Counted from the first letter of the stretch, positions 1 through 8,220 are shown. The stretch is DNA of 15,226 nucleotides from an uncultured Microbacterium sp. (GCA_937988695.1 CALKHM010000259.1:1-15226), one strand, 5' to 3'. Numbers and translations are program-made. Notes: generated from the sequence alone by a model not told the origin.

Positions 1-589
1 AGCCGCTTGCCGTCCCCTCGCGTCGCAGATATCGGACATCGTCGAAGACACTCGCCGCGGCATCCAGCACGGTGCGCTGGCCGGGGAACATACCGGCGGC
101 ACTGCGCGCGAACGCGTGCACGGTCGCTCCGGGCACCAGTTCGACGAGGCGTCGCTCGACGAGGCCGCGCGCGAGCGCGCGGAACCGCAGCACGGTCGCG
201 TCGGAGAAGTCGCCCGCGGCCGCCGCGGATGCCGCGGCACGCCGCAGCTGGGCTGCCGTGCGGGTCTCGGCGTCGCCGAACAGGTCGATCGCCTCGGGCG
301 CCGCCCGGCGCGACAGACGAGAGCGTCCGGACAGGATCACCGCCAAGACGATCAGGGCCAGCAGGATCGCCGCGACCCCGATCGCCAGCCACAGCCCCAG
401 TGCGCTGTCGACGCTCGAGCTGAACAGCCGCTCGAAGAAGTCCTGCACGGCCCGTGCGATGCGGTCGATCGGGGTCGGCTGCGCGGCCGCGTAGGCGGGA
501 TTGCTCAGCTCGTGCTCCGCCCACTGGCGCGCCTGGTCGCCGTCCGGGGTCAGCGGCGGCACGTCGTCGGCGAGCCCGAACAGCGTCAT
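1..589 (-). CDS. DUF4129 domain membrane protein (C-terminus cut by window edge)
   Basis: The frame runs leftwards from an ATG at 589 and is open to base 1, giving 196 residues with the C-terminus outside the window. A soluble N-terminal part is followed by one strong membrane helix at about residues 63-87. Next comes a cytosolic helical region containing RFRALARGLVERRLVE (135-150) and FDDVRYL (182-188), which matches the DUF4129 pattern as I know it. The start overlaps the stop of the upstream minus-strand gene as ATGA, so the two are probably co-translated. In related actinobacteria DUF4129 genes sit beside MoxR-type ATPase and DUF58 genes, so those may lie to the left; this is inference. 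The biochemical function is unknown. Confidence 0.8.
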   Translation of the reverse strand, partial: MTLFGLADDVPPLTPDGDQARQWAEHELSNPAYAAAQPTPIDRIARAVQDFFERLFSSSVDSALGLWLAIGVAAILLALIVLAVILSGRSRLSRRAAPEAIDLFGDAETRTAAQLRRAAASAAAAGDFSDATVLRFRALARGLVERRLVELVPGATVHAFARSAAGMFPGQRTVLDAAASVFDDVRYLRREGTASG

Positions 590-1905
590 TCGGCGCGATC
601 CGCAGGAGGGCCCGGCGCTTCCCACTGCGTGGGCGTCGGGGCGGCGGTGGCCGGGGAAGCGGGCTGCTGCGCCGGGGCGGCCGGCGGGGCCGGCTGGGCG
701 GGAGGCTGCCCCAGGGGCGGCGGAGCGGGCTGTCCGTACGCGGGCTGGCCGTACGCGGGTGTCCCGTACGGCTGTTGCCCGTACGGCCCGTATGCGGGCT
801 GCCCGTACGGCGGCTGCCCGTATCCCGGCGGATACCCGGGGGCGTAGCCGGCGGGCGGGCGCACGATCTCGCGCCCGATGTGCTGCGTGTAGGGGTCCGG
901 CAGCGCCGTGGATCCGGCGTCGCGTCGCTCCACATACGCCAGCAGGTCCAGGTCGAGGCCCTCCTTGCGCATCCGTGCGTCGATGTACAACAGCGACGTG
1001 GCCGTGGCCTGCACGACGACGGCTACCGATTGGATCAGCAGCGCCACGATCTCGGGGAACGCGAGTGTCACGACGACGGTGATGACGGTCTGCACCTGGG
1101 GGCTTCCGGTGGGAGCGATCACCGAGCCCAGCAGTCCGCCGAGGAATGTGAACGGGATCGTCACGACCTGCGCGATCACGCCGAAGATCACCTGGATGAT
1201 GACGATCACGCCGAGAATCGGCCAGAAACGCCCTCGGCTCAGGCGCCATGCCCGCGCGATCGCCTGCCGGATCGTGGCGTGCTCGAGGATGATGGCCGGC
1301 GGCGCGAGCAGGAGCTTCGTCGACAGCCACAGCACCAACGGCAGCGCACCGAGCACGACCAGCACCGTGAGGACGATGCCGGCGATGGGGGTGAGGACGC
1401 TGACACCGACGACTATTGCGGCGACGACGGCGACGGCGACGAGGATCGCCACCGTGATCATGAGGGTGTAGCCGATCAGCCGCCAGGCCACCGGCCGCAC
1501 CTGCTGCCACAGCTCGCGCAGCGTCGCGCGCTCGGCGACCGTGCCGCGCGCGACATCCGTCACCACCACCGCCTGCACGATCACGCCCAGCGCGGCGGCG
1601 GCAAGGCCCAGCACGAACGACACGATCACGACAGTGGCCACCGAGCCTGCCATCAGCGTGTCGTAGTCGGGTGACGACGTCGGAACGTTCTGCAGACGGG
1701 AGAACGTCAGGAACGCACTGGCGCCGACGGCGGCGATGACGACGATGGTCGACAGCGCCTGCACGACCAGTGCGAAGCCCAGCAGCACACGCGGGTTCTG
1801 GCGCAACGCACTGAACGAGCGGCCCAGCACCGTCCCGAACCCGAGCGGCTGCAGCGGGATCAGCCCCGGGCGCGACGCGGGCGTCCAATTCGGGTACGCG
1901 GTCAC
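586..1905 (-). CDS. multi-pass membrane protein, glycerophosphoryl diester phosphodiesterase membrane-domain type
   Basis: This 439-residue protein begins with a short cytosolic stretch (SRPGLIPLQPLGFGTVLGRSF) and has about six hydrophobic blocks: roughly residues 40-68, 87-116, 143-170, 175-200, 229-260 and 273-302. The motif YIDARMRKEGLDLDLL (307-322) is typical of the actinobacterial family annotated as glycerophosphoryl diester phosphodiesterase membrane domain. No catalytic phosphodiesterase domain is present, so enzyme activity should not be assumed. After residue 350 the chain becomes a low-complexity Tyr/Gly/Pro/Gln tail. I chose the GTG at 1905 because AGGAGG lies just upstream; the frame also allows a GTG at 1920, but that would place the Shine-Dalgarno inside the gene. 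It diverges from mtrA and overlaps the DUF4129 gene by ATGA, suggesting a shared envelope role. Confidence 0.8.
   Translation of the reverse strand: MTAYPNWTPASRPGLIPLQPLGFGTVLGRSFSALRQNPRVLLGFALVVQALSTIVVIAAVGASAFLTFSRLQNVPTSSPDYDTLMAGSVATVVIVSFVLGLAAAALGVIVQAVVVTDVARGTVAERATLRELWQQVRPVAWRLIGYTLMITVAILVAVAVVAAIVVGVSVLTPIAGIVLTVLVVLGALPLVLWLSTKLLLAPPAIILEHATIRQAIARAWRLSRGRFWPILGVIVIIQVIFGVIAQVVTIPFTFLGGLLGSVIAPTGSPQVQTVITVVVTLAFPEIVALLIQSVAVVVQATATSLLYIDARMRKEGLDLDLLAYVERRDAGSTALPDPYTQHIGREIVRPPAGYAPGYPPGYGQPPYGQPAYGPYGQQPYGTPAYGQPAYGQPAPPPLGQPPAQPAPPAAPAQQPASPATAAPTPTQWEAPGPPADRAE
727..849 (-). repeat. coding repeat: PYGQPAYG-type low-complexity tail
   Basis: Codons for residues 353-393 of the membrane protein form an imperfect tandem repeat around the unit (P/A)YGQP. 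On the plus strand it shows as recurring cccgtacg or gcccgtat words about 12-18 bases apart. The tail is predicted to be disordered. Such Gly/Tyr/Pro/Gln tails are common on actinobacterial membrane proteins, and the number of units may vary between strains. Confidence 0.7.
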
Positions 1906-1909
1906 GAAG

Positions 1910-1915
1910 CCTCCT
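1910..1915 (-). promoter_or_regulatory. ribosome binding site fixing the GTG start at 1905
   Basis: On the minus strand AGGAGG is followed by CTTC and then GTG. It is the only strong Shine-Dalgarno in this leader. It supports starting translation at 1905 rather than at the upstream GTG at 1920, although the spacing is short. Confidence 0.65.
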
Positions 1916-1990
1916 CGCACGCGGTCGGTTCGGTCTCCATCGTGTCACACCCTGTCGCGCGAGATCGGGCGGTCCAGCGGCGGGCTCGGC

Positions 1991-1996
1991 TACGCT
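1991..1996 (+). promoter_or_regulatory. candidate -10 element for mtrA
   Basis: The 172-base divergent region 1906-2077 must hold promoters for mtrA and for the minus-strand membrane gene. TACGCT at 1991-1996 fits the actinobacterial TANNNT -10 pattern and lies about 80 bases before the mtrA start. No convincing -35 is visible at the expected distance, and no clear minus-strand promoter was found. Treat as tentative. Confidence 0.3.
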
Positions 1997-2077
1997 GTGT
2001 GAAGGGCGGACGGGGACTGCGCCGCCGGAACGTGCTGCGGTCGGGCCGCGCCGGATGTAAGGACGAAACGCGTTCAC

Positions 2078-2758
2078 ATGACTTCACGGATCCTGGTGGT
2101 CGACGACGACACCGCCCTCGCCGAGATGATCGGCATCGTGCTGCGCACGGAGGGGTTCGAGACGGTCTTCTGCGCCGACGGCGCGGTGGCAGTGGAGGTG
2201 TGGCGCGCCCAGCGCCCCGACCTGATCCTGCTCGACCTGATGCTGCCCGGTGTCGACGGCATCGAGATCTGCACGCGCATCCGTGCCGAGTCGGGGGTGC
2301 CGATCATCATGCTGACCGCGCGCACCGACACGGCCGACGTCGTGCGCGGGCTCGAGTCGGGGGCCGACGACTACATCGTCAAGCCGTTCAACCCGAAGGA
2401 GCTCGTCGCGCGCATCCGTACGCGCCTGCGGCCGGGCACCTCGCAGAGCGGTGAGGTGCTGCGCATCGGCGATCTGACCGTGGATGTCGCCGCCCACGAG
2501 GTGCGTCGCGGTGAGGGGTCCATCGCCTTGACGCCGTTGGAGTTCGAGCTGCTGGTGGCGCTGGCCTCCAAGCCCCAGCAGGTGTTCTCACGGGAGATGC
2601 TGCTCGAGCAGGTGTGGGGCTACCACTACAAGGCCGACACGCGGCTCGTGAACGTGCACGTGCAGCGGTTGCGCGCGAAGGTCGAGCAGGACCCGGACAA
2701 TCCGAAGATCGTCACCACCGTGCGCGGAGTGGGCTACCGCGCCGGCGCGATCGTGTGA
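2078..2758 (+). CDS. mtrA: MtrA, OmpR-family DNA-binding response regulator
   Basis: The protein has 226 residues, the usual MtrA length. The receiver domain (about 4-117) has the acidic pair D9/D10, the phosphorylation site D53 in LLDLMLPG, switch residue T80 and conserved K102 (IVKPF). A winged-helix DNA-binding domain (about 127-224) contains LTPLEFELLVAL, SREMLLEQVWGY and the recognition segment RLVNVHVQRLRAKVE, ending in TTVRGVGYRAG. MtrA is activated by the kinase MtrB and in actinobacteria controls cell-wall, division and replication-linked genes. The ATG at 2078 begins directly at the canonical receiver N-terminus; a weak AAGGA at 2059-2063 is the nearest purine-rich site. mtrB starts eight bases after the stop, so the two form an operon. 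Confidence 0.96.
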   Translation: MTSRILVVDDDTALAEMIGIVLRTEGFETVFCADGAVAVEVWRAQRPDLILLDLMLPGVDGIEICTRIRAESGVPIIMLTARTDTADVVRGLESGADDYIVKPFNPKELVARIRTRLRPGTSQSGEVLRIGDLTVDVAAHEVRRGEGSIALTPLEFELLVALASKPQQVFSREMLLEQVWGYHYKADTRLVNVHVQRLRAKVEQDPDNPKIVTTVRGVGYRAGAIV

Positions 2759-2765
2759 GGCGTTC

Positions 2766-4457
2766 GTGCCCACCGCGTCGGTGACCGTCCCGGTTCGTCC
2801 GTTCGCCTGGCGCGACGGCGCGTGGTGGCGCGCACGGGCGGAGGACCTCGGGACGCTGTGGCGGCGCTCGCTGCGGTTCCGCATCGTGGCGATCACCCTC
2901 GCCCTGACCGCGCTGACCATCATCATCGCCTGCGTGTGGATGGCACTGGCCATTCAGAACGACCTCTTCGAGTCGCGCAAGACCCAGGCGCTCACCGATG
3001 CGCGTCGCGCGGTCGACAGTGCGCAGGCCACGCTCAACAACGCCGTGGTGCAGGACGACCCGGTGCAGGTGCAGAACCTGCTCACCAGCATCCAGGGCCC
3101 GCTGTCGCAGCAGTCGACGACCGACATGACGCTCGCGGTGCGCATCGACACCACGCCGTCGCAGCTGGCTCCGCCGGGGTTCCGCTCCGGCGGGCTGGAG
3201 GAGAGCATGATCTCGCCCGAGCTGCGCAAGCACGTGCGCGATCAGGGCGGCGACGAGAAGCAGTGGGCCCAGTCGATCGCCCTTCCCGGCCCCGGCGGCA
3301 CGCCGCTTCCGGGCCTCGTCGTCGGCCAGCAGATCATCGTGCCCGACATCGGCCCGTATGAGCTGTATCTCGCGTACGACCTCGACGACGCCGCCACCAC
3401 GCTGAGCTTCGTGCAGGTCACCCTGTGGATCGTGGGCTCGGCACTCGTGGTGCTGATCGGCGCCATCGCGTGGTTCACGCTGCGTGCGGTGACCACGCCG
3501 ATCCGAGAGGCCGCCGAGACCAGCGCGCAGCTGGCCGCCGGCGATCTCGGCGTGCGGCTGACCGTGCACGGAGAGGATGAGCTTGCCACCCTCGGACGCT
3601 CGTTCAACGCGATGGCCGACAGCATCCAATCGCAGATCAATCAGCTCGCCGAGCTGTCGCTCGTGCAGCAGCGGTTCGTCTCGGATGTGTCGCACGAGCT
3701 GCGCACCCCGCTGACCACGATCCGGCTCGCCAGTGACATGCTCAACGACCGGCGCGACGAGTTCGATCCTGCGACCGCTCGCGCGGCTGAGCTGATGCAC
3801 GCGCAGGTGCAGCGATTCGAGGTGCTGCTGGGCGACCTGCTGGAGATCAGCCGGTATGACGCGGGATCGGTACAGCTCGAACTGGAGCCGACGAGCCTGG
3901 CGCGGCTGGCCGAAGACGTCATCGTCTCGATGCAGCAGCTGGCCGAGCAGCACGGCAGCGACGTGCGGCTCGTGGCCCCGGGAGGATATTCCCCGGTCGA
4001 CATGGACCCGCGCCGCATCCGCCGCATCGTGCGCAACCTGCTCGGGAATGCGATCGAGCACGGCGAGGGCAAGCCCATCGTCATCACCGTCGACAGCAAT
4101 CAGCAGGCCGTGGCCCTGGGCGTGCGCGACTACGGTCTGGGGATGACCGAGGCCGACGCCGAGCGCGTGTTCGACCGGTTCTGGCGGGCCGATCCGTCGC
4201 GCAGGCGGACGATCGGCGGCACGGGGCTCGGCCTGTCCATCGCGCTCGGCGATGCGACGTTGCATCGTGGTGCGCTGACGGTGTGGTCCAGGCCCGGGCA
4301 CGGGTCGAACTTCGTGCTCACACTGCCGCGCGGCCCAGCCCCCGTCGAGCCCGGGTCCCCGATCCCCACCGATCCCGACGACGACGCGTCGCTGGACGAT
4401 CTCGGGCTCACTCAACCGATCGCACTGCACGATCTCCCCGACGGAGGTGCGCGATGA
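2766..4457 (+). CDS. mtrB: MtrB, membrane sensor histidine kinase partner of MtrA
   Basis: 563 residues from a GTG start that has GAGG overlapping the mtrA stop as its binding site. A first membrane helix lies at about 39-61, an extracytoplasmic sensor region at about 66-215 and a second helix at about 219-239. A HAMP linker follows (239-291). The dimerisation domain carries SHELRTPL with phospho-acceptor H310. The ATPase domain shows the N box around IVRNLLGNAIEH (421-432), the G1 box RDYGLGM (454-460), FDRFWRAD (469-476) and the G2 box GGTGLGLSI (484-492). The C-terminal 40 residues are acidic and Pro-rich. MtrB autophosphorylates and passes phosphate to MtrA D53. Its stop overlaps the lpqB start as ATGA, consistent with the known functional link to LpqB. 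Confidence 0.96.
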   Translation: MPTASVTVPVRPFAWRDGAWWRARAEDLGTLWRRSLRFRIVAITLALTALTIIIACVWMALAIQNDLFESRKTQALTDARRAVDSAQATLNNAVVQDDPVQVQNLLTSIQGPLSQQSTTDMTLAVRIDTTPSQLAPPGFRSGGLEESMISPELRKHVRDQGGDEKQWAQSIALPGPGGTPLPGLVVGQQIIVPDIGPYELYLAYDLDDAATTLSFVQVTLWIVGSALVVLIGAIAWFTLRAVTTPIREAAETSAQLAAGDLGVRLTVHGEDELATLGRSFNAMADSIQSQINQLAELSLVQQRFVSDVSHELRTPLTTIRLASDMLNDRRDEFDPATARAAELMHAQVQRFEVLLGDLLEISRYDAGSVQLELEPTSLARLAEDVIVSMQQLAEQHGSDVRLVAPGGYSPVDMDPRRIRRIVRNLLGNAIEHGEGKPIVITVDSNQQAVALGVRDYGLGMTEADAERVFDRFWRADPSRRRTIGGTGLGLSIALGDATLHRGALTVWSRPGHGSNFVLTLPRGPAPVEPGSPIPTDPDDDASLDDLGLTQPIALHDLPDGGAR

Positions 4458-6145
4458 GACGACGGATGCTGCGGATCGCCCTGGCCGCGATCGCGACCGC
4501 GACCGTGCTGGCGCTGTCGGCGTGTGCGGGACTGCCGACCTCCGGCCCCGTGTTCGCCGGGCTCCGTCCCGGCGAGGTGGCACCGCCGGACTTCTCGTAC
4601 GTGCCGGTCAAGCCGCAGGACGGCGCCTCGCCCGAGCAGATCGTGCAGGGCTTCATCGATGCGGGAATCGGCCCGGAGGGCAGCTGGGCGGTCGCCCAGC
4701 TGTACCTGGCGCCCTCATATCGCGACCAGTGGAAGCCGAACGCGCTGACCACCGTGGACGACAGATCCGCGCGCACGTACGTGCAGGCCCAGGACGGCAA
4801 GGTCGTGCTCACGGTCACGCAGCAGGCCACCGTCGACGGCGACGGCGTGTACCGGCCATCGGACGGCGGGCAGACGCCGCTGTCGTTCCAGCTCGCCAAG
4901 GTCGACGGACAGTGGCGCATCACGAAGGCCCCGGGCGGCATCGTGCTGGGCGCCGACCAGTTCCCGAGCGTGTTCCACGAGTATCCGCTGATGTACTTCG
5001 ACCCGGGCTGGAACTATCTCGTGCCCGACGTGCGCTGGTTCCCCTCCACCAATGCCGCGACCCGCATCGCCACCGCGCTCGTCGACGGCAAGCCCAATTC
5101 GTGGCTGGCCGGCAGCGTGGTCTCGGCGTTTCCTGACAACGTGTCGATGGGGGCGCCCTCGGTGTCGGTCTCGGGCACGGTCGGACAGGTCAGCCTCACC
5201 CGTCCCGTGCTCTCGCTGGACAGGCCGACCCTGAACCGGATGCAGACGCAACTGGCGGCCAGCATGACCGAGACCGGCCTGTCCGGCGTCGTGATGCAGT
5301 TCAACGGCAGCACGATCGCGGCGCAAGACGTCTCCACGCGATCGACCCGCGTCGACCCCCGCGCGCTCGTGCAGACCGACAAGGGGTTCGGATATCTGGC
5401 CGGCGACGCGGGCAGCATCGAGCCGGTCAAGGGCGTGAGCGAGGCCATGACGAAGATCCGACCGCGTGCGATCGCGTTGGCGGCCGACGCGTCGGCGGCC
5501 GCCGTGCGCACGGAGTCCGGCGTCGTCGCGCGGGTGCCGGCATCCGGGCCGCTGCTCTCGCTCGACCAGCGCCACGGGCTCATCGATCCGGTGATCGATC
5601 CGCAGGGGTACATCTGGAGCACGCCCGCCGACGCCCCGGGAGCACTGCTCGCGTACGGCACGGATGGAAAGGCCATCGCCGTGACCGGCGGCTGGTCGAG
5701 CGCCTCGCACGTGAGCGCCATCGCGATGTCGCGCGACGGCGCCCGGCTCGCAGCGCTGGTCACCGTGGGCGGGCAGCTCTCGCTGGAGGTCTCCGGCGTC
5801 GTGCGCGATGGCGACGGCCGCCCCAAGTCGCTCGGCGACGCACTGACGCTGGCGACGTTCCCCGGCCGGGGGATCGCCCTGACCTGGCTCGACGACAGCA
5901 CCCTCGGCGTCATCGCCGCGTCCGGCAGCGGACGGGTCGTCGTTCAGCAGGCGGTGTCGGGTCCGTCGACGTCGACGCCGGCACCGGACGACGCCGTCGG
6001 CATCTCCGGGACGATCGGCACCACCGTGCGGCTGCGCGGCGCCGACGGCACGCTGTACTCGCAGCGCGGCTCGAACTGGGAGAAGGCCGGCACGGGCGTG
6101 CAGGTGCTCGGGCAGGCGCAGGGCGTGTCGCCGGCCCAGGGATAG
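4454..6145 (+). CDS. lpqB: LpqB, MtrAB-associated lipoprotein
   Basis: 563 residues. A lipoprotein signal peptide has a basic start (MRRRMLR), a hydrophobic core and the lipobox LSAC, with C24 as the expected lipidation site, so the mature protein is anchored outside the membrane. An N-terminal alpha/beta region (about 30-160) is followed by a GerMN-type region (about 190-300; TRIATALVDGKPNSWL). The rest is a beta-rich C-terminal part (about 310-560) matching the LpqB beta-propeller region, with segments such as AIAMSRDGARLAAL. In actinobacteria LpqB contacts the MtrB sensor domain and modulates MtrAB signalling. The ATG at 4454 has a good GGAGGT at 4443-4448 and overlaps the mtrB stop, so it is translationally coupled. 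Confidence 0.95.
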   Translation: MRRRMLRIALAAIATATVLALSACAGLPTSGPVFAGLRPGEVAPPDFSYVPVKPQDGASPEQIVQGFIDAGIGPEGSWAVAQLYLAPSYRDQWKPNALTTVDDRSARTYVQAQDGKVVLTVTQQATVDGDGVYRPSDGGQTPLSFQLAKVDGQWRITKAPGGIVLGADQFPSVFHEYPLMYFDPGWNYLVPDVRWFPSTNAATRIATALVDGKPNSWLAGSVVSAFPDNVSMGAPSVSVSGTVGQVSLTRPVLSLDRPTLNRMQTQLAASMTETGLSGVVMQFNGSTIAAQDVSTRSTRVDPRALVQTDKGFGYLAGDAGSIEPVKGVSEAMTKIRPRAIALAADASAAAVRTESGVVARVPASGPLLSLDQRHGLIDPVIDPQGYIWSTPADAPGALLAYGTDGKAIAVTGGWSSASHVSAIAMSRDGARLAALVTVGGQLSLEVSGVVRDGDGRPKSLGDALTLATFPGRGIALTWLDDSTLGVIAASGSGRVVVQQAVSGPSTSTPAPDDAVGISGTIGTTVRLRGADGTLYSQRGSNWEKAGTGVQVLGQAQGVSPAQG

Positions 6146-6251
6146 GGCGCGCTCGGACGGCGTGACGCAGCCGTTCCTCCCCAGGAACGCGTCATCCACA
6201 GATGTGCGACGCCGTCTCGCGCGAGACGGGACGACCGGTCACGATCGGATC

Positions 6252-6914
6252 GTGACCGAGACCGGCAGGCTCATCCGCGCCGCGGGCGCGCAGGCGCTCG
6301 CCCTGGCTCTGCCCGTGGACTGCGCGGGCTGCGGGGCGAGCGATGTCGCGCTCTGCGATACGTGCCGGCCGATGCTGCAGCCGACCGTGCGTGTGGCCGA
6401 GGCGGCCGGCCTCCCGGTGCGCAGCGGTCTGCCGTTCGACGGCGTGCCGGCACGCGTGCTGCGGGCCCTGAAAGAGGAGGGCCGCACCCAGCTGGCGCGT
6501 GCGCTGGCCCCCGCCCTGGCTGCGGCCGCGGCGGGTGCGGACGCCGTGCACGTCGTCCCGGTGCCGACCTCGGCCGCCGCCATGCGGCGGCGCGGGTACC
6601 GGGTCGCCGACCTGCTGGCGCGCCGGGCGGGCCTGCGGCCGGTGCGGATGCTGCGCATGACGCGCGCCACGGCCGATCAGCGCCGGCTCTCCCGGGACGC
6701 CCGCGCACACAACGTGCGCGGCAGCATGCGCGCTATTCGCCGGCTCGACGACGTGACAGTCCTGGTGGTGGACGACGTGGTGACCACCGGGGCGACCCTC
6801 GCGGAGGCCGCGCGGGCCTTGCGGGCTGCCGGCGCTCGGGTGGTGGGCGCGGCCACCGTCGCCGCCACCGCGCGGCGGTTGCCCGCGACATCGCTCGCGC
6901 AGATCGCATCCTGA
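6252..6914 (+). CDS. ComF family protein (phosphoribosyltransferase fold)
   Basis: 220 residues from a GTG at 6252. Near the N-terminus four cysteines (C24, C27, C35, C38, as CAGC then CDTC) form a probable zinc-binding knuckle. The core has the family signature RRRGYRVADLLAR (112-124) and DQRRLSRDARAHNVRGSM (142-159). The PRPP-loop motif VVDDVVTTGATL lies at 172-183. ComF proteins assist DNA uptake in competent bacteria; in actinobacteria the role is unproven, and this gene is simply a fixed neighbour of lpqB. In-frame GTG codons at 6162 and 6204 would add an Arg-rich extension. I prefer 6252 because the conserved region begins there, but none of the starts has a strong binding site. It lies 106 bases after lpqB. 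Confidence 0.85.
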   Translation: MTETGRLIRAAGAQALALALPVDCAGCGASDVALCDTCRPMLQPTVRVAEAAGLPVRSGLPFDGVPARVLRALKEEGRTQLARALAPALAAAAAGADAVHVVPVPTSAAAMRRRGYRVADLLARRAGLRPVRMLRMTRATADQRRLSRDARAHNVRGSMRAIRRLDDVTVLVVDDVVTTGATLAEAARALRAAGARVVGAATVAATARRLPATSLAQIAS

Positions 6915-6959
6915 TCGTGTGCTAGCCGGCGACATCCGATTCTCACGCCGTCGGACGCG

Positions 6960-6987
6960 TGACACGCACCGGTCGGCGGGCTACGGT
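6960..6987 (+). promoter_or_regulatory. candidate promoter for hpf
   Basis: TGACAC at 6960-6965 and TACGGT at 6982-6987 are separated by 16 bases, a plausible -35/-10 pair. They lie in the 135-base gap between the comF-type gene and hpf and would leave a leader of about 55 bases before the hpf start. No operator was recognised. Confidence 0.35.
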
Positions 6988-7036
6988 GGGGGCAACAAAG
7001 GCGACATGGTCCGCCCTTGACCGGGAGGACCGGAAC

Positions 7037-7044
7037 AAGGAGGT
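7037..7044 (+). promoter_or_regulatory. strong Shine-Dalgarno of hpf
   Basis: AAGGAGGT, a full match to the 16S rRNA tail, sits five bases before the ATG at 7050. It fixes the start against the longer in-frame GTG at 7017 and suggests efficient translation. Confidence 0.85.
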
Positions 7045-7049
7045 CAGGG

Positions 7050-7715
7050 ATGGAAACCAGCATCGTCGGTGTGGGCGTGAGCGTCTCCGATCGGTTCCGC
7101 GGTGTGGTGGACGAGAAGGCCACACGCATCGAGAACCTGGCGCCGCGCGCCCAGCAGATGGACGTGAAGGTGACCCACCGTGCGTACCACAACGGGCGCA
7201 TGGAAGACTCCACAGTCGAACTCACGCTCAGCGGCAAGGGACTGCCCGTGGTGCGGGCAGAGGCCGTGGACGGCGACAAGTTCGCCGCGTTGGACATCGC
7301 CGTGGACAAGCTCGCCGAACAGGTGCGCAGAGCCAAGGAGAAGCGCGTCGATGCGCGACGACGTCCGCGCGGCGCGGTGCTGGACAAGGGCACCGGATCG
7401 CTCAGCGGCGTCGACCTGCAGCCCGCGTCGGCCGATGTGCTGCGGGCGGTGGCCACCGGGGAGATCCCGATCATCACCGGCCACGAGGACGAAGAGGACT
7501 ACACCCCCGTCGTCATCCGGACCAAGCGGTTCGAGCCGGAATGGATGACCGTCGAGGATGCCGTGGACCGCATGGAGCTGGTCGGGCACGATTTCTTCCT
7601 GTTCATCGACGCGCGCACCGACCATCCCAGCGTGGTCTACCGACGCAAGGGGTGGGACTACGGGGTGATCTCGTTGACCACGCAGGCGCCGCCCTCAGCC
7701 GAGCTGGCGTCATAG
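7050..7715 (+). CDS. hpf: long-form ribosome hibernation promoting factor
   Basis: 221 residues, the long HPF class. The N-terminal S30AE domain (about 1-100) begins METSIVGVGVSVSDRFRGVV and ends in a basic helix (KLAEQVRRAKEKRVDARRR) that contacts 16S rRNA. After a linker, the C-terminal dimerisation domain (about 152-210) has TKRFEPEWMTVEDAVDRMEL and DHPSVVYRRKGWDYGVISL. Long HPF joins two 70S ribosomes into inactive 100S dimers in stationary phase or stress. The gene has its own strong binding site and a strong downstream hairpin. In mycobacteria and relatives secA normally follows; here it does not. Confidence 0.95.
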   Translation: METSIVGVGVSVSDRFRGVVDEKATRIENLAPRAQQMDVKVTHRAYHNGRMEDSTVELTLSGKGLPVVRAEAVDGDKFAALDIAVDKLAEQVRRAKEKRVDARRRPRGAVLDKGTGSLSGVDLQPASADVLRAVATGEIPIITGHEDEEDYTPVVIRTKRFEPEWMTVEDAVDRMELVGHDFFLFIDARTDHPSVVYRRKGWDYGVISLTTQAPPSAELAS

Positions 7716-7727
7716 CACTGGTTTCCC

Positions 7728-7766
7728 GTGGCCCCGGGCCGGCGTTGTGCGCCGGCCCGGGGCCAC
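7728..7766 (+). terminator. strong hairpin terminator after hpf
   Basis: A perfect 17-bp GC-rich stem (7728-7744 with 7750-7766) encloses the 5-base loop TTGTG, starting 12 bases after the hpf stop. No T-tract follows on the plus strand, which is common for actinobacterial terminators. It marks the end of the housekeeping cluster. Confidence 0.8.
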
Positions 7767-7795
7767 TGACGTGCGCGCATCGCCGGGCACAGAAA

Positions 7796-7834
7796 CGCGC
7801 GGGCGGCCTGGAGGGGGGATGGGCCGCCCGCGCG
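7796..7834 (-). terminator. hairpin terminator of the DUF2249 gene
   Basis: Perfect 13-bp arms CGCGCGGGCGGCC (7796-7808) and GGCCGCCCGCGCG (7822-7834) enclose a 13-base loop. Read on the minus strand the stem is followed by GTTTCTGT, a weak T-run. It lies 50 bases past the DUF2249 stop and faces the hpf terminator. Confidence 0.65.
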
Positions 7835-7883
7835 AGCGCATGTCGAGATGAGCGGGTCTACCGTGCCGCCGCCTCGCCGCGTG

Positions 7884-8198
7884 TCATGCCGCGTTGCGGA
7901 TCAGGATACGCCAGCGCTCCGGTCCACGCTCGAGATACTTCGTCGTGAACTGGTCGCCGTAGCGCGCCTCGAGCTGGCTGAGCAGCGGGATCGGGTTGTG
8001 CGTGGCGGAGATGATCAGGGCCGCCCCCGGCTTCAGCGCGTCGATCGCACCGAAGATCGCCGAGTGCCGGATCGCGTGCGGGATCGTCTGCACGTCGAAT
8101 TCCGGCAGGTCCTCGTTCACTTCGCCGCACGTGCAGTCCGCCGCGTGGCTCTGGCTGGCGGCCTGTTCGCGGGACCGGTGGATCTCGATGTTCGACAT
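7884..8198 (-). CDS. DUF2249 domain protein with N-terminal CxC motif
   Basis: 104 residues from an ATG at 8198, with GGGAG six bases upstream on the minus strand. A polar start leads into C22-T-C24-GE, followed by a DUF2249 domain (about 34-101). Matching features are FDVQTIPHAIRHSAIFGAID, ALKPGAALIISATHNPIPLL and YLERGPERWRILI. DUF2249 proteins are small cytosolic proteins often found beside denitrification, hemerythrin and NO-response genes; their biochemistry is not settled. The CxC pair and the conserved histidines could bind a metal, which is inference. The gene diverges from the regulator-nnrS-nirK operon across a 72-base region with a shared operator-like palindrome, so it is probably co-regulated. 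The frame stays open upstream to 8948, but that extension is antisense to the regulator gene. Confidence 0.85.
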   Translation of the reverse strand: MSNIEIHRSREQAASQSHAADCTCGEVNEDLPEFDVQTIPHAIRHSAIFGAIDALKPGAALIISATHNPIPLLSQLEARYGDQFTTKYLERGPERWRILIRNAA

Positions 8199-8220
8199 GG
8201 ACGACTCCCGTCTGCTGGCG

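Noticed and set aside
2712..4583. Long minus-strand open frame opposite mtrB
   Set aside because: Its translation is Arg/His/Gly-rich with no recognisable domain, and it mirrors mtrB codons. It is a GC-driven shadow frame.
4715..6199. Long minus-strand open frame opposite lpqB
   Set aside because: Low-complexity Arg/His-rich translation antisense to a clear lipoprotein gene; no start signal.
6190..6199. TCATCCACAG resembling a DnaA box
   Set aside because: It is a single imperfect copy with no AT-rich region or further boxes nearby, between lpqB and comF.
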